Shown here: piece after piece, positions 29,629 to 43,821 of the stretch
Numbering within the stretch: position 1 is the first letter of the stretch
Layout: each line of letters starts with the position of its first letter
NCBI GenBank assembly: GCA_027006175.1
Contig: JALTKS010000110.1
Span: forward strand, 35,517 to 99,516
Reading direction: 5' to 3'
Length of the DNA stretch: 64,000 nt
From: Gammaproteobacteria bacterium
GTDB taxonomy: Bacteria; Pseudomonadota; Gammaproteobacteria; AKS1
Program-made: the position numbers and the translations under genes
Notes under the pieces: model-generated
The model's database searches: none
The model's input: only the letters and a program-made list of their open reading frames with translations
What the model was told of the DNA's origin: nothing

Positions 29629-30426
29629 ATGGCTCGAATTTTCGCAATTACTAATCAGAAAGGCGGCGTTGGCAAGACCACTACGTGTGTCAACTTGGCT
29701 GCGTCACTGGCAATCACCAAACGTCGTGTTTTGCTGATTGATCTTGATCCGCAGGGTAATGCCACCATGGGTTGTGGCGTCGATAAGCATGATGTTGCCC
29801 TTTCCGCTTGTGATGTTTTGTTAGGTGAAGCATCGATTGCCGAGAGTTTGGTCAAAACCGAAACAGATAATCTCGCCGTTATACCCAGTAACAGTGATTT
29901 AACCGCCGCTGAAGTGGCCTTAATGAATGCGGAAGGTCGTGAACATCGTTTACGGGACGCGCTAAATCAGGTTGCTGCAGATTATGATTACATCTTAATA
30001 GACTGCCCTCCTTCGCTTAACATGCTGACCTTGAACGCTTTAACGGCTGCGCAGGGCGTTATTATTCCAATGCAATGTGAATATTATGCACTGGAAGGTT
30101 TGTCGGCATTGGTTGAAACCATTGAATCATTGCGCGCATCGGTAAATCCTCAGTTAGAAATAGAGGGCCTGCTTAGAACCATGTTTGATCCACGTAACCG
30201 GTTGGCGAATGATGTATCAAATCAACTGGATAGGCATTTTGGTGACAAGGTTTATCGCACTTTAATACCGAGAAACATCCGACTCGCAGAGGCGCCAAGC
30301 CATGGACTGCCGGTCATTATGTATGACAAATCTTCACGAGGTGCGGTGGCGTATTTGGCGTTAGCCGGAGAAATATTGCGTCGAGAAGAACAGCAACAAC
30401 AAGTCGCCGTAGAAGCGGCTGGATAG
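29629..30426 (+). CDS. parA: Chromosome partitioning ATPase ParA (Soj)
   Basis: A 265-residue Walker-type ATPase. The deviant Walker A is KGGVGKTTTCVNLAASLA, with signature Lys early in the motif. Walker A' is LLIDLDPQGNATMG and Walker B is YILIDCPPSLN. It forms ATP-dependent dimers on the nucleoid that move ParB-parS complexes. parB follows after 33 bases, and two parS sites are in recF. Confidence 0.97.
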   Translation: MARIFAITNQKGGVGKTTTCVNLAASLAITKRRVLLIDLDPQGNATMGCGVDKHDVALSACDVLLGEASIAESLVKTETDNLAVIPSNSDLTAAEVALMNAEGREHRLRDALNQVAADYDYILIDCPPSLNMLTLNALTAAQGVIIPMQCEYYALEGLSALVETIESLRASVNPQLEIEGLLRTMFDPRNRLANDVSNQLDRHFGDKVYRTLIPRNIRLAEAPSHGLPVIMYDKSSRGAVAYLALAGEILRREEQQQQVAVEAAG

Positions 30427-30459
30427 AAATAGATTTATTTAGGGATTTTGAAGAACATC

Positions 30460-31329
30460 ATGGCAGCAAAAAAACGAGGATTAGGTCGCGGTTTAGATGC
30501 GTTATTAGGCAGCGCAGCTGTTGCAGCAACCAATAATGAGCCGGTCGCAGAAAGTGAGTTACGTCACCTGGCAGTAGATTTAATGCAACGTGGTAAATAT
30601 CAGCCACGTGTTGATATGCACAATGACAGTTTGCAAGAGCTTGCCGACTCAATTCGTGCACAAGGTGTCGTACAACCGATAGTGGTTCGCCCGATTGGCG
30701 AAGGCCGCTACGAAATTATTGCCGGTGAGCGCCGTTGGCGTGCCAGTCAAATTGCCGGATTGCACGAAATTCCGGCTGTTGTTCGAGATGTGCCTGATTC
30801 CGCTGCGGTTGCCATCGCCCTGATTGAAAATATTCAGCGTGAAAACCTGAACCCGATTGAAGAAGCCCGCGCTTTACAACGCTTATTGAATGAATTTGAA
30901 ATGACACACCAGCAAGCAGCAGAAGCCGTTGGGCGTTCGCGTGCTGCAGTATCTAATTTATTGCGTTTGCAGGAATTGAATGACCAGGTTCAGCAAATGT
31001 TGATAAAAGGTGAGCTGGAAATGGGTCATGGTCGGGCATTATTGGGTTTACGTGGTGCTGCACAGCTTGCCGCGGCCGTAAAAGTGGCTCAAAAAGGTCT
31101 TTCTGTACGTGAAACAGAGCAAATGGTGCGCCGTGAAACAGAAGGTGAAAAACGTGCTCGACCGAAAACAACCCATTTAGATCCCGATATTCGCCGTTTT
31201 CAGGAACAATTGTCTGACAAACTGGGTGCCAAGGTGCAGATTCAACATACTGCGCGGGGTAAAGGCAAGCTGGTTATTGATTATAATAGTCTTGATGAGT
31301 TGGATGGGATCCTTGGACATATCAAGTAG
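30460..31329 (+). CDS. parB: Chromosome partitioning protein ParB (Spo0J), CTPase clamp
   Basis: A 289-residue protein beginning AAKKRGLGRGLDALLG, the usual N-terminal ParA-contact region. The CTP-binding fold shows IIAGERRWRASQIAG and ENIQRENLNPIEEA. The HTH (HQQAAEAVGRSRAAVSNLLRL) reads parS, and a C-terminal dimerisation domain ends the protein. ATG 30460 is preferred over an in-frame TTG at 30448. Its targets at 18554 and 19169 are visible. Confidence 0.97.
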   Translation: MAAKKRGLGRGLDALLGSAAVAATNNEPVAESELRHLAVDLMQRGKYQPRVDMHNDSLQELADSIRAQGVVQPIVVRPIGEGRYEIIAGERRWRASQIAGLHEIPAVVRDVPDSAAVAIALIENIQRENLNPIEEARALQRLLNEFEMTHQQAAEAVGRSRAAVSNLLRLQELNDQVQQMLIKGELEMGHGRALLGLRGAAQLAAAVKVAQKGLSVRETEQMVRRETEGEKRARPKTTHLDPDIRRFQEQLSDKLGAKVQIQHTARGKGKLVIDYNSLDELDGILGHIK

Positions 31330-31398
31330 TTGCGCGATAGTCTGAAAAGCTTATTAGATTTATAAACGCCTAAATAAGCAGGGTTTATAGTGGCATCG

Positions 31399-31427
31399 TT
31401 GACCCTGTGTAGAGGAGTCTATATACT
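31399..31427 (+). promoter_or_regulatory. Promoter of the atp operon
   Basis: TTGACC (31399-31404) and TATACT (31422-31427) are separated by exactly 17 bases, a strong sigma-70 promoter, about 64 bases before the first atpI start. A weak imperfect stem (TATAAAC 31361 / GTTTATA 31383) just upstream could mark the end of the parAB transcript. Confidence 0.75.
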
Positions 31428-31490
31428 TCGCGCCCGTGCCCAGTCTCTGCACCATCATAGGTCAGAAATGAATATTGATTTAAAGTCAAT

Positions 31491-32769
<1,279 letters not shown>

Positions 32770-32784
32770 TTTGGCAACATAATT

Positions 32785-33062
<278 letters not shown>

Positions 33063-33114
33063 GCAGGCACCGAAAACATAGAACAACGTAACCTCAACTA
33101 ATCGAGATACCGGT

Positions 33115-33585
33115 ATGAATATTAATCTTACTTTGATTGCAGAAATGATCGTGTTCGTTGCGTTCGTATGGTTCTGCAAGAAATTTGTATGGGCACCGAT
33201 TATCAATGCATTGCATGAACGTAAAACGCAAATAGCAGATGGTCTTGCAGCGGCAGAGCGTGGTCAGCTTGAACATGAGCTTGCTGAAAAACGTGCGGTT
33301 GAAGCATTGAAAGAAGCGAAACAGCAGGCATCTGAAATTATTGCCAAAGCTGAAAAACGCGCATCGGATATTGTAGATGAGTCAAAGACAGATGCTCGCA
33401 CCGAAGGCGATCGCTTACTGGCCGCGGCTAAAGCTGAGATTGATCAGGAGCTGCAACGTGCAAAAGAAACTTTGCGCGCTGACCTGGGTGCTATTGTTAT
33501 CAGTGGCGCAGAAAAAATTCTTGAACGTGAAGTCGATGCTTCGGCACATGACGACATGATTAAGAAATTAGCAGCGCAGATCTGA
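33115..33585 (+). CDS. atpF: F-type ATP synthase subunit b
   Basis: A 156-residue peripheral stalk subunit. One N-terminal membrane helix ([21 protein letters not shown]) is followed by a long charged coiled-coil rich in Ala, Glu and Lys (residues about 35-130). It dimerises and links subunit a to delta and alpha. Confidence 0.97.
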   Translation: MNINLTLIAEMIVFVAFVWFCKKFVWAPIINALHERKTQIADGLAAAERGQLEHELAEKRAVEALKEAKQQASEIIAKAEKRASDIVDESKTDARTEGDRLLAAAKAEIDQELQRAKETLRADLGAIVISGAEKILEREVDASAHDDMIKKLAAQI

Positions 33586-33595
33586 GGCCAGATAA

Positions 33596-34129
33596 ATGTC
33601 TGAACTCAACACCATCGCACGTCCCTACGCACAAGCTGCTTTTGATCTGGCTAAAGAAGCAGATTCACTAGCAAAATGGTCTGACATGCTTGGCTTTGCG
33701 GCGATTGTTTCTGCGGATGAGGCAATGCGAGAAGCCATTGATAGTCCTAACTTATTGGTCGCTGAACAAGCGGATCTGTTTATTCAAGTGTGTGATGACA
33801 AACTTGACGATCAAGGTCGCAACTTTGTGAAGTTGCTCGCTGAAAATCGTCGCCTGACATTAATTCCTGAAATTGCCGAACTCTTTGATGAGCTACGCGC
33901 AGAGGCAGAAGGCACATTAGAAGCAAACGTTATCAGCGCCAAACCAATGTCAGATGCACAGCAACAGGAAATGGCCGATGCATTAAAAGCACGTTTTAAC
34001 CGCGAGGTTGTTTTAGAGGTTGAAGTGGACGAAAGCATTGTAGGTGGCGCGATTATTCGTGCAGGCGATACCGTTATTGACGGTAGTGTGCGTGGAAAAT
34101 TGGAAAAATTCGCACACGCACTAATATAG
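33596..34129 (+). CDS. atpH: F-type ATP synthase subunit delta
   Basis: A 177-residue soluble stalk subunit. The family start ELNTIARPYAQAAFDLAKE and the C-terminal IVGGAIIRAGDTVIDGSVRGKLEKF signature are clear. It joins the b stalk to the alpha3beta3 head. It begins ten bases after the atpF stop. Confidence 0.97.
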   Translation: MSELNTIARPYAQAAFDLAKEADSLAKWSDMLGFAAIVSADEAMREAIDSPNLLVAEQADLFIQVCDDKLDDQGRNFVKLLAENRRLTLIPEIAELFDELRAEAEGTLEANVISAKPMSDAQQQEMADALKARFNREVVLEVEVDESIVGGAIIRAGDTVIDGSVRGKLEKFAHALI

Positions 34130-34179
34130 AATTTTAAAACTTTAGGTGAGCGGCAACACCGCCACAAAGAGGAAAAGTT

Positions 34180-35724
34180 ATGCAACAACTTAATCCATCT
34201 GAAATCAGCGAGCTGATTAAGCAACGCATCAAGAACTTTGAAGCAACTGCTGAAGCGCGTAACGAAGGTACTGTCGTCAGTTTGACGGATGGTATTGCAC
34301 GTATTCATGGACTGGCCGATGCGATGCAGGGTGAAATGATTGAATTCCCTGGCAACATCTACGGTATGGCTCTTAATCTGGAGCGCGATTCTGTTGGCGC
34401 AGTTATCCTGGGTAACTACAAAAATATTTCTGAAGGCGACAAGGTTAAATGTACCGGACGTATTCTTGAAGTACCGGTAGGTCGTGGTCTGCTAGGACGT
34501 GTTGTTGATTCACTAGGTAATCCTATTGATGGTAAAGGCGACATTGATTCAGATATGTTGTCACCGATTGAAAAAGTAGCGCCTGGCGTTATTGAACGTA
34601 AATCAGTCGACCAACCGGTTCAAACAGGTTTGAAAGCGATTGATGCCATGGTGCCAATTGGTCGTGGTCAACGTGAATTAATTATTGGTGACCGCCAGAC
34701 AGGTAAAACAGCGGTTGCGATTGATGCCATCATCAATCAGAAAGGCACTGGTGTTACCTGTGTCTACGTTGCGATTGGTCAAAAGGCGTCTTCTATTGCC
34801 GGCGTAGTTCGCAAGCTTGAAGAGCACGGCGCATTAGAACACACCATTATTGTTGCTGCGGCAGCCTCTGATTCGGCAGCGATGCAATACATTGCACCTT
34901 ATTCCGGTTGTACCATGGGCGAATATTTCCGTGACCGTGGTGAAGATGCACTGATTATTTATGATGATTTAACCAAACAAGCATGGGCTTACCGTCAGGT
35001 ATCATTATTGTTAAAACGTCCACCCGGTCGTGAAGCTTACCCGGGTGATGTTTTCTACTTGCACTCACGTTTGTTAGAACGTTCTTCACGTATCAACGCA
35101 GAAGAAGTTGAAAGACTGACCAACGGCGAAGTAAAAGGCAAAACAGGTTCATTAACGGCATTGCCAATTATTGAAACACAAGCCGGTGACGTATCAGCCT
35201 TCGTACCAACGAATGTAATTTCAATTACTGATGGTCAGATCTTCCTTGAATCTGATTTATTCAATGCTGGTATTCGTCCTGCGATTAATGCGGGGCTTTC
35301 TGTATCACGTGTAGGTGGTGCGGCACAAACGACCATTATCAAGAAACTCGGTGGTGGTATTCGTTTAGCCCTTGCCCAGTATCGTGAATTAGCGGCGTTC
35401 GCTCAGTTTGCATCGGATCTTGATGAAGCAACACGTAACCAGATTGAACGAGGTCAACGTGTTACCGAGCTAATGAAGCAGAAACAATACAGTCCTTTAT
35501 CTGTCGCAGAAATGGCAACGTCATTGTATGCAGCAAATGAAGGATTCATTGATGATGTTGATGTCAACAAGGTCGTTGATTTTGAAGCTGCGTTATTAAG
35601 CTACATGAACAGCAGCCAGTCAGCACTGATTGAGAAAATCAATGCCAGTGGCGATTGGAACGATGAAGTCGAAGCTGAATTAAAAGCAGCGATTGAAGAC
35701 TTTAAAGCAAATAACTCTTACTAA
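34180..35724 (+). CDS. atpA: F-type ATP synthase subunit alpha
   Basis: The 514-residue non-catalytic nucleotide-binding head subunit. The P-loop is [15 protein letters not shown], and the signature [17 protein letters not shown] near residue 370 is present. It begins [17 protein letters not shown], typical of gammaproteobacteria, with ribosome site GAGGAAAAG. Confidence 0.98.
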   Translation: MQQLNPSEISELIKQRIKNFEATAEARNEGTVVSLTDGIARIHGLADAMQGEMIEFPGNIYGMALNLERDSVGAVILGNYKNISEGDKVKCTGRILEVPVGRGLLGRVVDSLGNPIDGKGDIDSDMLSPIEKVAPGVIERKSVDQPVQTGLKAIDAMVPIGRGQRELIIGDRQTGKTAVAIDAIINQKGTGVTCVYVAIGQKASSIAGVVRKLEEHGALEHTIIVAAAASDSAAMQYIAPYSGCTMGEYFRDRGEDALIIYDDLTKQAWAYRQVSLLLKRPPGREAYPGDVFYLHSRLLERSSRINAEEVERLTNGEVKGKTGSLTALPIIETQAGDVSAFVPTNVISITDGQIFLESDLFNAGIRPAINAGLSVSRVGGAAQTTIIKKLGGGIRLALAQYRELAAFAQFASDLDEATRNQIERGQRVTELMKQKQYSPLSVAEMATSLYAANEGFIDDVDVNKVVDFEAALLSYMNSSQSALIEKINASGDWNDEVEAELKAAIEDFKANNSY

Positions 35725-35752
35725 ACTGATTTAGTTTAAACGGATATAAGTA

Positions 35753-36613
35753 ATGGCTGGCGGAAAAGAAATTCGTACCAAGATCGAGAGTGTTAAAAAT
35801 ACTCAGAAGATCACCAGTGCAATGGAAATGGTTGCGGCAAGTAAAATGCGCAAAGCCAAAGATCGTATGGACGCAGCACGTCCTTACGCTGAAAAAATGC
35901 GCAGTGTTGTTGGCCACCTTGCTAATGCACATCCTGAGTATAAACATCCGTTCATGATTGAACGTGAGGTTAAACGCGTTGGTTATATTGTCGTGTCATC
36001 GGATCGTGGTTTATGTGGTGGTTTGAATATTAATGTATTTAAAGCCGTTATCGCATCCATGAAAGAGTGGGACGACAAAGGTGTTGATGTTGATGTGTGT
36101 ACGATTGGTAAAAAAGCGGCGAGCTTTTTTGCACGTTTGAACAGCAATATCATTGGTAAGCTGGATGATTATGGTGATGCCCCTCGTGCGCATGAGTTAA
36201 TCGGCTCAGTTAAAGTCATGCTGGATGCTTACTATGAAGGTAAAATTGACCGTTTGTACCTGGTATTTAATGATTTTGTAAACACCATGACACAGCAAGC
36301 ACATATTGAGCAAATATTGCCCTTACCTGCTGAAGATGATGAGAGCCTAAAGCATCACTGGGATTATATTTACGAGCCTGATGCGAAGAATGTACTTGAT
36401 GAGCTATTAATGCGTTACGTAGAGTCATTGGTTTATCAGAGTGTAGTGGAAAATATTGCATGTGAAATGTCAGCAAGAATGATCGCGATGAAGAGCGCGA
36501 CTGATAATGCTGGTGACATAATTGATGAATTGCAGCTGATTTATAACAAAGCGCGTCAGGCTGCAATTACACAGGAAATTTCTGAAATTGTTAGTGGCGC
36601 AGCCGCGGTTTAA
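35753..36613 (+). CDS. atpG: F-type ATP synthase subunit gamma
   Basis: The 286-residue central rotor shaft. The N-terminal helix [35 protein letters not shown] and the C-terminal signature [18 protein letters not shown]-like segment ([18 protein letters not shown]) form the coiled shaft inside the alpha3beta3 head. Confidence 0.98.
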   Translation: MAGGKEIRTKIESVKNTQKITSAMEMVAASKMRKAKDRMDAARPYAEKMRSVVGHLANAHPEYKHPFMIEREVKRVGYIVVSSDRGLCGGLNINVFKAVIASMKEWDDKGVDVDVCTIGKKAASFFARLNSNIIGKLDDYGDAPRAHELIGSVKVMLDAYYEGKIDRLYLVFNDFVNTMTQQAHIEQILPLPAEDDESLKHHWDYIYEPDAKNVLDELLMRYVESLVYQSVVENIACEMSARMIAMKSATDNAGDIIDELQLIYNKARQAAITQEISEIVSGAAAV

Positions 36614-36635
36614 CAATCAGATTCAAAGAATTTAG

Positions 36636-38030
<1,395 letters not shown>

Positions 38031-38053
38031 CGATAATTTTGAGGCTTTAGGAA

Positions 38054-38476
38054 ATGGGTATGACAACACACGTCAACATCGTTAGTGCAGAAGAAGAAAT
38101 TTTTTCTGGTACCGCTGAAATGGTGTTTGCTCCTGCAATAATGGGTGAAGTGGGTATTGCACCACGTCATACTCCAATGCTCACACCACTTAAGGCCGGC
38201 GAAGTACGTTTACAAACAGCAGGTAAAGAAGAGCAGTTTTTCTACGTCTCGGGCGGTATGCTTGAAGTGCAACCACATGTTGTCACTGTGCTGGCTGATA
38301 CAGCGATACGTGCACATGATCTTGATGAAGCTGCTGCGCTTGAAGCTCAAAAGCAGGCAGAATCAGCATTGAAAGACAGTGCAGGTAAGGTTGATTATGC
38401 TAAAGCGCAAGCTGAGCTGGCAGAAGCAATGGCACAGCTAAAAGCCATTGAGCACCTTCGTAAAACTAAACGCTAG
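38054..38476 (+). CDS. atpC: F-type ATP synthase subunit epsilon
   Basis: A 140-residue rotor subunit with an N-terminal beta sandwich ([43 protein letters not shown]) and a C-terminal two-helix tail rich in Ala and Glu that can inhibit ATP hydrolysis. It closes the atp gene set. No terminator follows before the next gene. Confidence 0.96.
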   Translation: MGMTTHVNIVSAEEEIFSGTAEMVFAPAIMGEVGIAPRHTPMLTPLKAGEVRLQTAGKEEQFFYVSGGMLEVQPHVVTVLADTAIRAHDLDEAAALEAQKQAESALKDSAGKVDYAKAQAELAEAMAQLKAIEHLRKTKR

Positions 38477-38488
38477 TTATTACTTATC

Positions 38489-39001
38489 GTGTCTGAGACC
38501 GTTACAAAAAACAAGCTTGTTACGATTACTTACACCATTAAAGACGGTGTAGGGGAAGTAATTGAACAAAATGATGTACCGCTTGGTTATGTTCATGGTG
38601 TTGAAGGTGAGTTATTAACAGCATTAGAAAGTGCATTGGCCGATCACAAGGTGGGCGATGTTGTGACGGTCACTATTCCTCCACAAGAAGCATTTGGCCA
38701 ATATGATCCAGAGCTAATGTTCTCAGATAAAATCGACAATGTGCCAGAAGAATTTCGCTATGTGGGTGCGCAAGCGCAATTTAAAAATGATAAAGGTGAA
38801 GAAAAGACTTTTATTGTAAGTAAAATTGAAGGTGACATGCTGACATTGGATGGCAACCACCCTTTTGCTGGTAAAACAGTCAATTTTGAAGCGACTATTC
38901 AAGATATTCGTGATGCCAGTGAAGAAGAAATTGCTAATAAGGCGCCTAGTCAACCGCATAATGTTGATGTAATGGATCCGACTACCGGCGCACCTCACTA
39001 A
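38489..39001 (+). CDS. FKBP-type peptidyl-prolyl isomerase, SlyD-like
   Basis: A 170-residue isomerase with a split FKBP domain and an inserted IF domain. Family marks are [36 protein letters not shown] and [23 protein letters not shown]. The C-terminal tail is short and lacks the His- and Cys-rich metal-binding tail of E. coli SlyD, so a metal-delivery role is less likely. The start is GTG 38489, 12 bases after atpC. Confidence 0.9.
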   Translation: MSETVTKNKLVTITYTIKDGVGEVIEQNDVPLGYVHGVEGELLTALESALADHKVGDVVTVTIPPQEAFGQYDPELMFSDKIDNVPEEFRYVGAQAQFKNDKGEEKTFIVSKIEGDMLTLDGNHPFAGKTVNFEATIQDIRDASEEEIANKAPSQPHNVDVMDPTTGAPH

Positions 39002-39050
39002 TTGGCTATCCTCGTTTGTACCTCGCGGCATTTTCCGCAACAATAGTCTT

Positions 39051-40415
39051 ATGAGTTTCTCTGTTATTATTTTAGCTGCCGGTCAAGGATCACGAATGTG
39101 TTCGTCCCTGCCTAAAGTCTTGCATAAGCTGGCACATCGCAGCTTACTTGAGCATGTTTGGGCAGCAGCGGAACGATTAAAACCTCAAAATACCTGCATT
39201 GTTTATGGTCACGGTGGTGAAAAAGTGCGCCATCATATGCAGGGTCAACCCGTTTCCTGGGCAGAACAGACTGAACAACTGGGTACGGGTCATGCCGTTG
39301 CACAGGCGATTCCACAGATTCCGGATTCAGGTAAGGTATTGATTTTATATGGAGATGTCCCTTTAATAACATCAAACACACTTGAAGCGATGCTGGAAAG
39401 TTGCGCTGAATCAGCCATGAGCCTGTTGACCATAGAACTTGATGATCCTCATGGTTATGGGCGAATTGTGCGTAATAATGAACAAGAAGTGGTGAGTATT
39501 GTTGAGCATAAAGATGCCAATGAAGAGCAATTACACATCCATGAGATCAATACTGGCATTATGTGTGTGCCCGCCGAGAAATTAAGTATCTGGCTAGAGA
39601 ATTTAAGTAATGATAATGCCCAGGGTGAATATTATCTGACTGATATCATCGCCATGGCAGTCGGTGATAGAATAGCAATTAACACCGTTTCAGCGTCAAA
39701 TTCCCACGAAGTGGAAGGCGTAAATGACCGGGCACAATTAGCTCATCTCGAAAGGTATTATCAGGCGATGCAAGCAGAAAAGCTCATGCAACAAGGCGTT
39801 ACCCTTCGTGACCCAGCACGAATTGATGTACGTGGTGAGATTACTTGTGGTCAGGATGTGATCATCGATATTAATGTCATTATCGAAGGCAGCGTTGAGA
39901 TTGGCGATAATGTTCAAATTGGTCCCAATGTTATTTTGAAAGACTGCCGTATCGGTGCCGGCTCGGTGATTGAAGCCAATTGCGTTATCGAACAAGCCAC
40001 GGTAGGCGAAGAATGCAGTATTGGTCCTTTTGCTCGACTACGCCCTGGCGCGAAGCTAGCGAATAAAGCCAAAGCCGGTAATTTTGTTGAAATAAAAAAT
40101 GCAGATATTGGTGAAGGCAGTAAAGTGAATCACCTTAGTTACATTGGTGACACCAGCATGGGTACAGGTGTGAATGTCGGTGCCGGCACTATCACCTGTA
40201 ATTACGATGGTGCAAATAAACACCGAACCATTATTGGTGACAATGCTTTTATTGGATCAAACACAGCCATGGTGGCACCGATTGAAATTGGTGAAGGTGC
40301 AACGATTGGTGCTGGTAGCACGTTAACAACAGATGCAGAAAATGCTGCGCTGACATTAACGCGCAGTAAACAAAAAACAATTAAAAGCTGGAAACGGCCA
40401 ACGAAGAATAAATAA
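39051..40415 (+). CDS. glmU: Bifunctional UDP-GlcNAc pyrophosphorylase / GlcN-1-P acetyltransferase
   Basis: A 454-residue enzyme that makes UDP-N-acetylglucosamine for peptidoglycan and LPS. The N-terminal pyrophosphorylase has [18 protein letters not shown] and ILYGDVPLI. The C-terminal left-handed beta helix of hexapeptide repeats (about 255-430) carries the acetyltransferase, including NLSYIGD-like [11 protein letters not shown] and [11 protein letters not shown]. glmS starts three bases after it. Confidence 0.97.
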   Translation: MSFSVIILAAGQGSRMCSSLPKVLHKLAHRSLLEHVWAAAERLKPQNTCIVYGHGGEKVRHHMQGQPVSWAEQTEQLGTGHAVAQAIPQIPDSGKVLILYGDVPLITSNTLEAMLESCAESAMSLLTIELDDPHGYGRIVRNNEQEVVSIVEHKDANEEQLHIHEINTGIMCVPAEKLSIWLENLSNDNAQGEYYLTDIIAMAVGDRIAINTVSASNSHEVEGVNDRAQLAHLERYYQAMQAEKLMQQGVTLRDPARIDVRGEITCGQDVIIDINVIIEGSVEIGDNVQIGPNVILKDCRIGAGSVIEANCVIEQATVGEECSIGPFARLRPGAKLANKAKAGNFVEIKNADIGEGSKVNHLSYIGDTSMGTGVNVGAGTITCNYDGANKHRTIIGDNAFIGSNTAMVAPIEIGEGATIGAGSTLTTDAENAALTLTRSKQKTIKSWKRPTKNK

Positions 40416-40417
40416 TT

Positions 40418-42250
40418 ATGTGCGGTATTGTAGGAGCGATAGCAAATAGAGATGTCCTTCCAATTTTATTAGAGGGATTACGGCGTCTGGAATATCGTGG
40501 TTATGATTCAGCTGGCATTGCCCTGGTTGATGCTGGCGAATGTATTGCTCGAGTACGTAGTATAGGCAAAGTAAAAAGCCTTGAAGAAAAACTGCAAGAA
40601 ATGCCGGTGAGTGGGCAATTAGGTATTGCGCATACCCGTTGGGCAACACATGGTGTCCCGAGTGATAAGAATGCGCATCCACATGTATGCAAAAAAAGTG
40701 TTGCCGTAGTACACAATGGTATTATTGAAAACCATCAGATATTACGCGAAGAACAAATCAAGCAAGGTCACCATTTTACGTCGCAGACAGATACCGAAGT
40801 CATTGTGCATGCAGTACATGATTTTATTGAACAAGGAAAAGATTTATTTGATGCTGTACGTGCAACAACCGAGTTATTAGATGGTGCATATGCCCTGGGT
40901 GTTATCAGTAACACCGAAAAAAATCGCATGATTGTGGCACGACGCGGAAGCCCTTTAGTGATAGGTGTTGGCGAAGGTGAAAATTATATTGCCTCCGATG
41001 TTGCTGCCCTGCTTCCTGTTACACAAACATTCATTATTCTTGAAGAAGGCGATATTGCTGAAATTACCAAAGACAGTATTAAGATATTTGATACAGAGGG
41101 GCATCATGTTGAACGTGAAGCACATCTTAGTAAATTAAATGCTGAGTTGTCGGAGCGTGGAAAATATCGTCACTACATGCTCAAGGAAATTTACGAACAA
41201 CCGGAAGCTATTCACGCAACATTGGAAGGGCGCATTAGTGGTGGACGTTTATTAGAAGAATGTTTTGGTACCGGTGCCAGTGACATATTGGATAATATTG
41301 ATTCCATAAAGATTGTGGCGTGCGGAACAAGTTACCATGCGGGGTTAATTGCAAAATATGGTTTTGGTGATTTATCCAATGTCCCCTGTAGTGTCGAGGT
41401 GGCGAGTGAATTTCGCTATCGAAAACACGTGGTTTCGGAAAATACGTTATTTCTTACCCTATCACAATCTGGTGAAACAGCAGATACCTTAGCGGCATTA
41501 CGCATAGCCAAACGCTTAGGTTACAAGCATACCTTTGCAATTTGTAATGTGCCTGAAAGCTCACTGGTACGTGAATCAGATTTAGTGCTCATGACTCAGG
41601 CTGGGCCAGAAATTGGTGTGGCATCAACCAAGGCATTTACTACGCAATTAGTCGCATTGCTATTACTCATTATTGCCGTTGGGCGTCGTCATGGTATGTC
41701 TGAAGAGACTGAAAAGGCAATTGTGGAACAGCTGGATAGTTTGCCAGAACGTATTGAACAAGTTTTGTTACTGGATGAGCCAATTGCAGAGCTCGCAAAG
41801 CAATTTGCTGATAAACACCACGCTTTATTCCTGGGGCGTGGTCCGCAATATCCAGTTGCTAAAGAAGGTGCGTTAAAGCTGAAAGAAATATCGTATATTC
41901 ATGCAGAGGCTTACCCTGCGGGTGAACTGAAACATGGCCCACTTGCCCTGGTCGATGCCAAGATGCCAGTGGTCGCTGTTGCACCTAACGACCAATTGCT
42001 GGAAAAATTGAAAGCAAATCTTGAGGAAGTCAGTGCACGTGGTGGGCATTTAATTGTTTTCTCACATATAGATGCCGGTTTTATCGAAGATGAACATTGT
42101 CAGGTCATTCATGTTGCGCCTACAGAGCAGGCAATATCACCGATTATCTATTCAGTACCATTACAACTCCTTGCCTACCATGTCGCGATTATTAAAGGCA
42201 CTGATATTGACCAGCCACGCAATCTTGCAAAGTCTGTAACAGTGGAATAA
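40418..42250 (+). CDS. glmS: Glutamine-fructose-6-phosphate aminotransferase
   Basis: A 610-residue enzyme that makes glucosamine-6-phosphate from fructose-6-phosphate and glutamine. After removal of Met, Cys1 of CGIVGAIANRDVLP is the glutaminase nucleophile. Two SIS domains follow (ACGTSYHAGLIAKY, SQSGETADTLAALR), and the C terminus ends DQPRNLAKSVTVE. The GlmS step feeds GlmU in the same operon. No glmS ribozyme is seen or expected in this group. Confidence 0.97.
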   Translation: MCGIVGAIANRDVLPILLEGLRRLEYRGYDSAGIALVDAGECIARVRSIGKVKSLEEKLQEMPVSGQLGIAHTRWATHGVPSDKNAHPHVCKKSVAVVHNGIIENHQILREEQIKQGHHFTSQTDTEVIVHAVHDFIEQGKDLFDAVRATTELLDGAYALGVISNTEKNRMIVARRGSPLVIGVGEGENYIASDVAALLPVTQTFIILEEGDIAEITKDSIKIFDTEGHHVEREAHLSKLNAELSERGKYRHYMLKEIYEQPEAIHATLEGRISGGRLLEECFGTGASDILDNIDSIKIVACGTSYHAGLIAKYGFGDLSNVPCSVEVASEFRYRKHVVSENTLFLTLSQSGETADTLAALRIAKRLGYKHTFAICNVPESSLVRESDLVLMTQAGPEIGVASTKAFTTQLVALLLLIIAVGRRHGMSEETEKAIVEQLDSLPERIEQVLLLDEPIAELAKQFADKHHALFLGRGPQYPVAKEGALKLKEISYIHAEAYPAGELKHGPLALVDAKMPVVAVAPNDQLLEKLKANLEEVSARGGHLIVFSHIDAGFIEDEHCQVIHVAPTEQAISPIIYSVPLQLLAYHVAIIKGTDIDQPRNLAKSVTVE

Positions 42251-42263
42251 TCTCCCAGCTCTG

Positions 42264-43163
42264 ATGTCACACACTATTGATCAGCATGCTCGCCCTGTTA
42301 TTTTTGGTGAGTTATTATTCGATCATTATCCCGATGGAAATAAAGTACTTGCCGGTGCACCACTCGCCGTAGCGTGGCATTGTCAGGGTTTTGGTTTACG
42401 ACCGCTTTTGATTACACGCATTGGACAGGATACAGAGGGTGAGCTGGCACTAGCCGCTATGCGTGAATGGGGTATTGATACCTGTGGCGTACAAATAGAT
42501 CCAATACACGCTACAGGTAAAGTACAAGTAACAAATAAAAACGACGATAACCATTTTGAGATAGAACCAGATCAGGCATGGGACCATATAAGTAGTTATT
42601 TAGCATTGGAGTGGGTAAAAACGCTACCTTGCTCAATACTCTATGCAGGAACCTTGGCGCAGAGAAGTCATCATTCTCATAAGACCTTGCAAAGATTAAT
42701 GCTTGAAGTATCGTTACCGGTATTTGTAGATATAAATATAAGAGAACCCTGGAATGATCCTGAAATTGTTGAGCAGAGTCTAAATGAAGCACATTGGTTA
42801 AAATTGAGTGATACGGATTTAACAAGTCTGGTTGCTTCGACACAGATCCTAACGGAGAAAGCAAAACAACTTAGATCAGATTATGGTATAGAAGTAGTTT
42901 ATTTAACCCACGGTGAAACGGGCGCAGACGTTATTACTGAAGATGAACAAATAAGTGAGAAGAATAAAAAAATAAAGGTATTAGATACAGTTGGCGCAGG
43001 TGATGCGTTTACTGCAGTGTGTATATTAGGTTTACATAAGCAATGGACTCAACAACAGATATTATCAAGAGCCAATGAGTTTGCAGCAAGAATTTGCCAA
43101 CAACAGGGCGCTACCACACTAACTAAACAGGATTATACTGACTATCTTAAAAAGTGGATTTGA
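42264..43163 (+). CDS. PfkB-family carbohydrate kinase
   Basis: A 299-residue ribokinase-fold sugar kinase. It starts VIFGELLFDHYPDGNKVLAGAPLAVAWH, with the family glycine-rich region. The C-terminal motif DTVGAGDAFTAVCILG holds the catalytic Asp and the anion hole. Fructokinase-type members start in this way, but the substrate is not certain. The codon use is more AT-rich than in the glm genes. It may be part of the same transcript (13-base gap). Confidence 0.85.
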   Translation: MSHTIDQHARPVIFGELLFDHYPDGNKVLAGAPLAVAWHCQGFGLRPLLITRIGQDTEGELALAAMREWGIDTCGVQIDPIHATGKVQVTNKNDDNHFEIEPDQAWDHISSYLALEWVKTLPCSILYAGTLAQRSHHSHKTLQRLMLEVSLPVFVDINIREPWNDPEIVEQSLNEAHWLKLSDTDLTSLVASTQILTEKAKQLRSDYGIEVVYLTHGETGADVITEDEQISEKNKKIKVLDTVGAGDAFTAVCILGLHKQWTQQQILSRANEFAARICQQQGATTLTKQDYTDYLKKWI

Positions 43164-43191
43164 ATGGAATACGATTGTTTAAGGATAAATA

Positions 43192-43788
43192 ATGATAAGG
43201 ATAATAAAGACTCTTCTGTTAAGTTTAATATTAAGCACTGCTCTAATAGCGTGGGCTGAAACATTTGTTCGCGATGATGTTAATACCGACCCAACACCTT
43301 CGGCATTTACAGTATGTCATGGCGGCACGTGTGAAAACCTTGAAAAAGTAAGCCTTACCGATACACAATGGTTACAAATAAGAAAAATATTTAAAATTAA
43401 TCGCACTCCGCAGCAAGAAAGAAAAAATATAAAATTGGCGATTGCCAAATTAGAAAAAATTGTTGGGCGTTTAACAGATACCTATAATGATAAGGCAGAA
43501 AATAAATCAGATGATGATTCAAATCATTATATGGATTGTATAGATGAATCAACCAATACAACAATCTACTTAATGATGATACAGCGCGATGGTTTACTGC
43601 GCTGGCATACCTATCAGGACAGGGGAAATCGCGGTTATTTTTTTAATGGCTGGCCGCATACAACCGCAGTAATAAAAGAAACAAGATCAGGTCAGCAATA
43701 TGCGGTGGATTCCTGGTTTAGAGATAATGGTTTACCACCGTATATTGTGCCGTTTGATGTATGGCGCAACGGTTGGCGTCCAGAATAA
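43192..43788 (+). CDS. Exported protein of unknown function with Cys/His/Asp pattern
   Basis: A 198-residue protein with a signal peptide (IRIIKTLLLSLILSTALIAWA) and a conserved-looking C-terminal half. C116 opens a helix (HYMDCIDESTNTTIYL), H156 starts a strand (WPHTTAVIKETRSG) and D173 ends another (YAVDSWFRDNG). Cys, then His, then Asp in this setting is the order of papain-fold and transglutaminase-like hydrolases, so an enzymatic role is possible. No family was recognised with certainty. Two further cysteines (C42 and C47) lie near the N terminus (VCHGGTC). It is 28 bases after the kinase gene and 33 before a DUF3592 gene. Confidence 0.65.
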   Translation: MIRIIKTLLLSLILSTALIAWAETFVRDDVNTDPTPSAFTVCHGGTCENLEKVSLTDTQWLQIRKIFKINRTPQQERKNIKLAIAKLEKIVGRLTDTYNDKAENKSDDDSNHYMDCIDESTNTTIYLMMIQRDGLLRWHTYQDRGNRGYFFNGWPHTTAVIKETRSGQQYAVDSWFRDNGLPPYIVPFDVWRNGWRPE

Positions 43789-43821
43789 AAATATAAATGA
43801 TAATAAAGTTGAGTAGCTAAC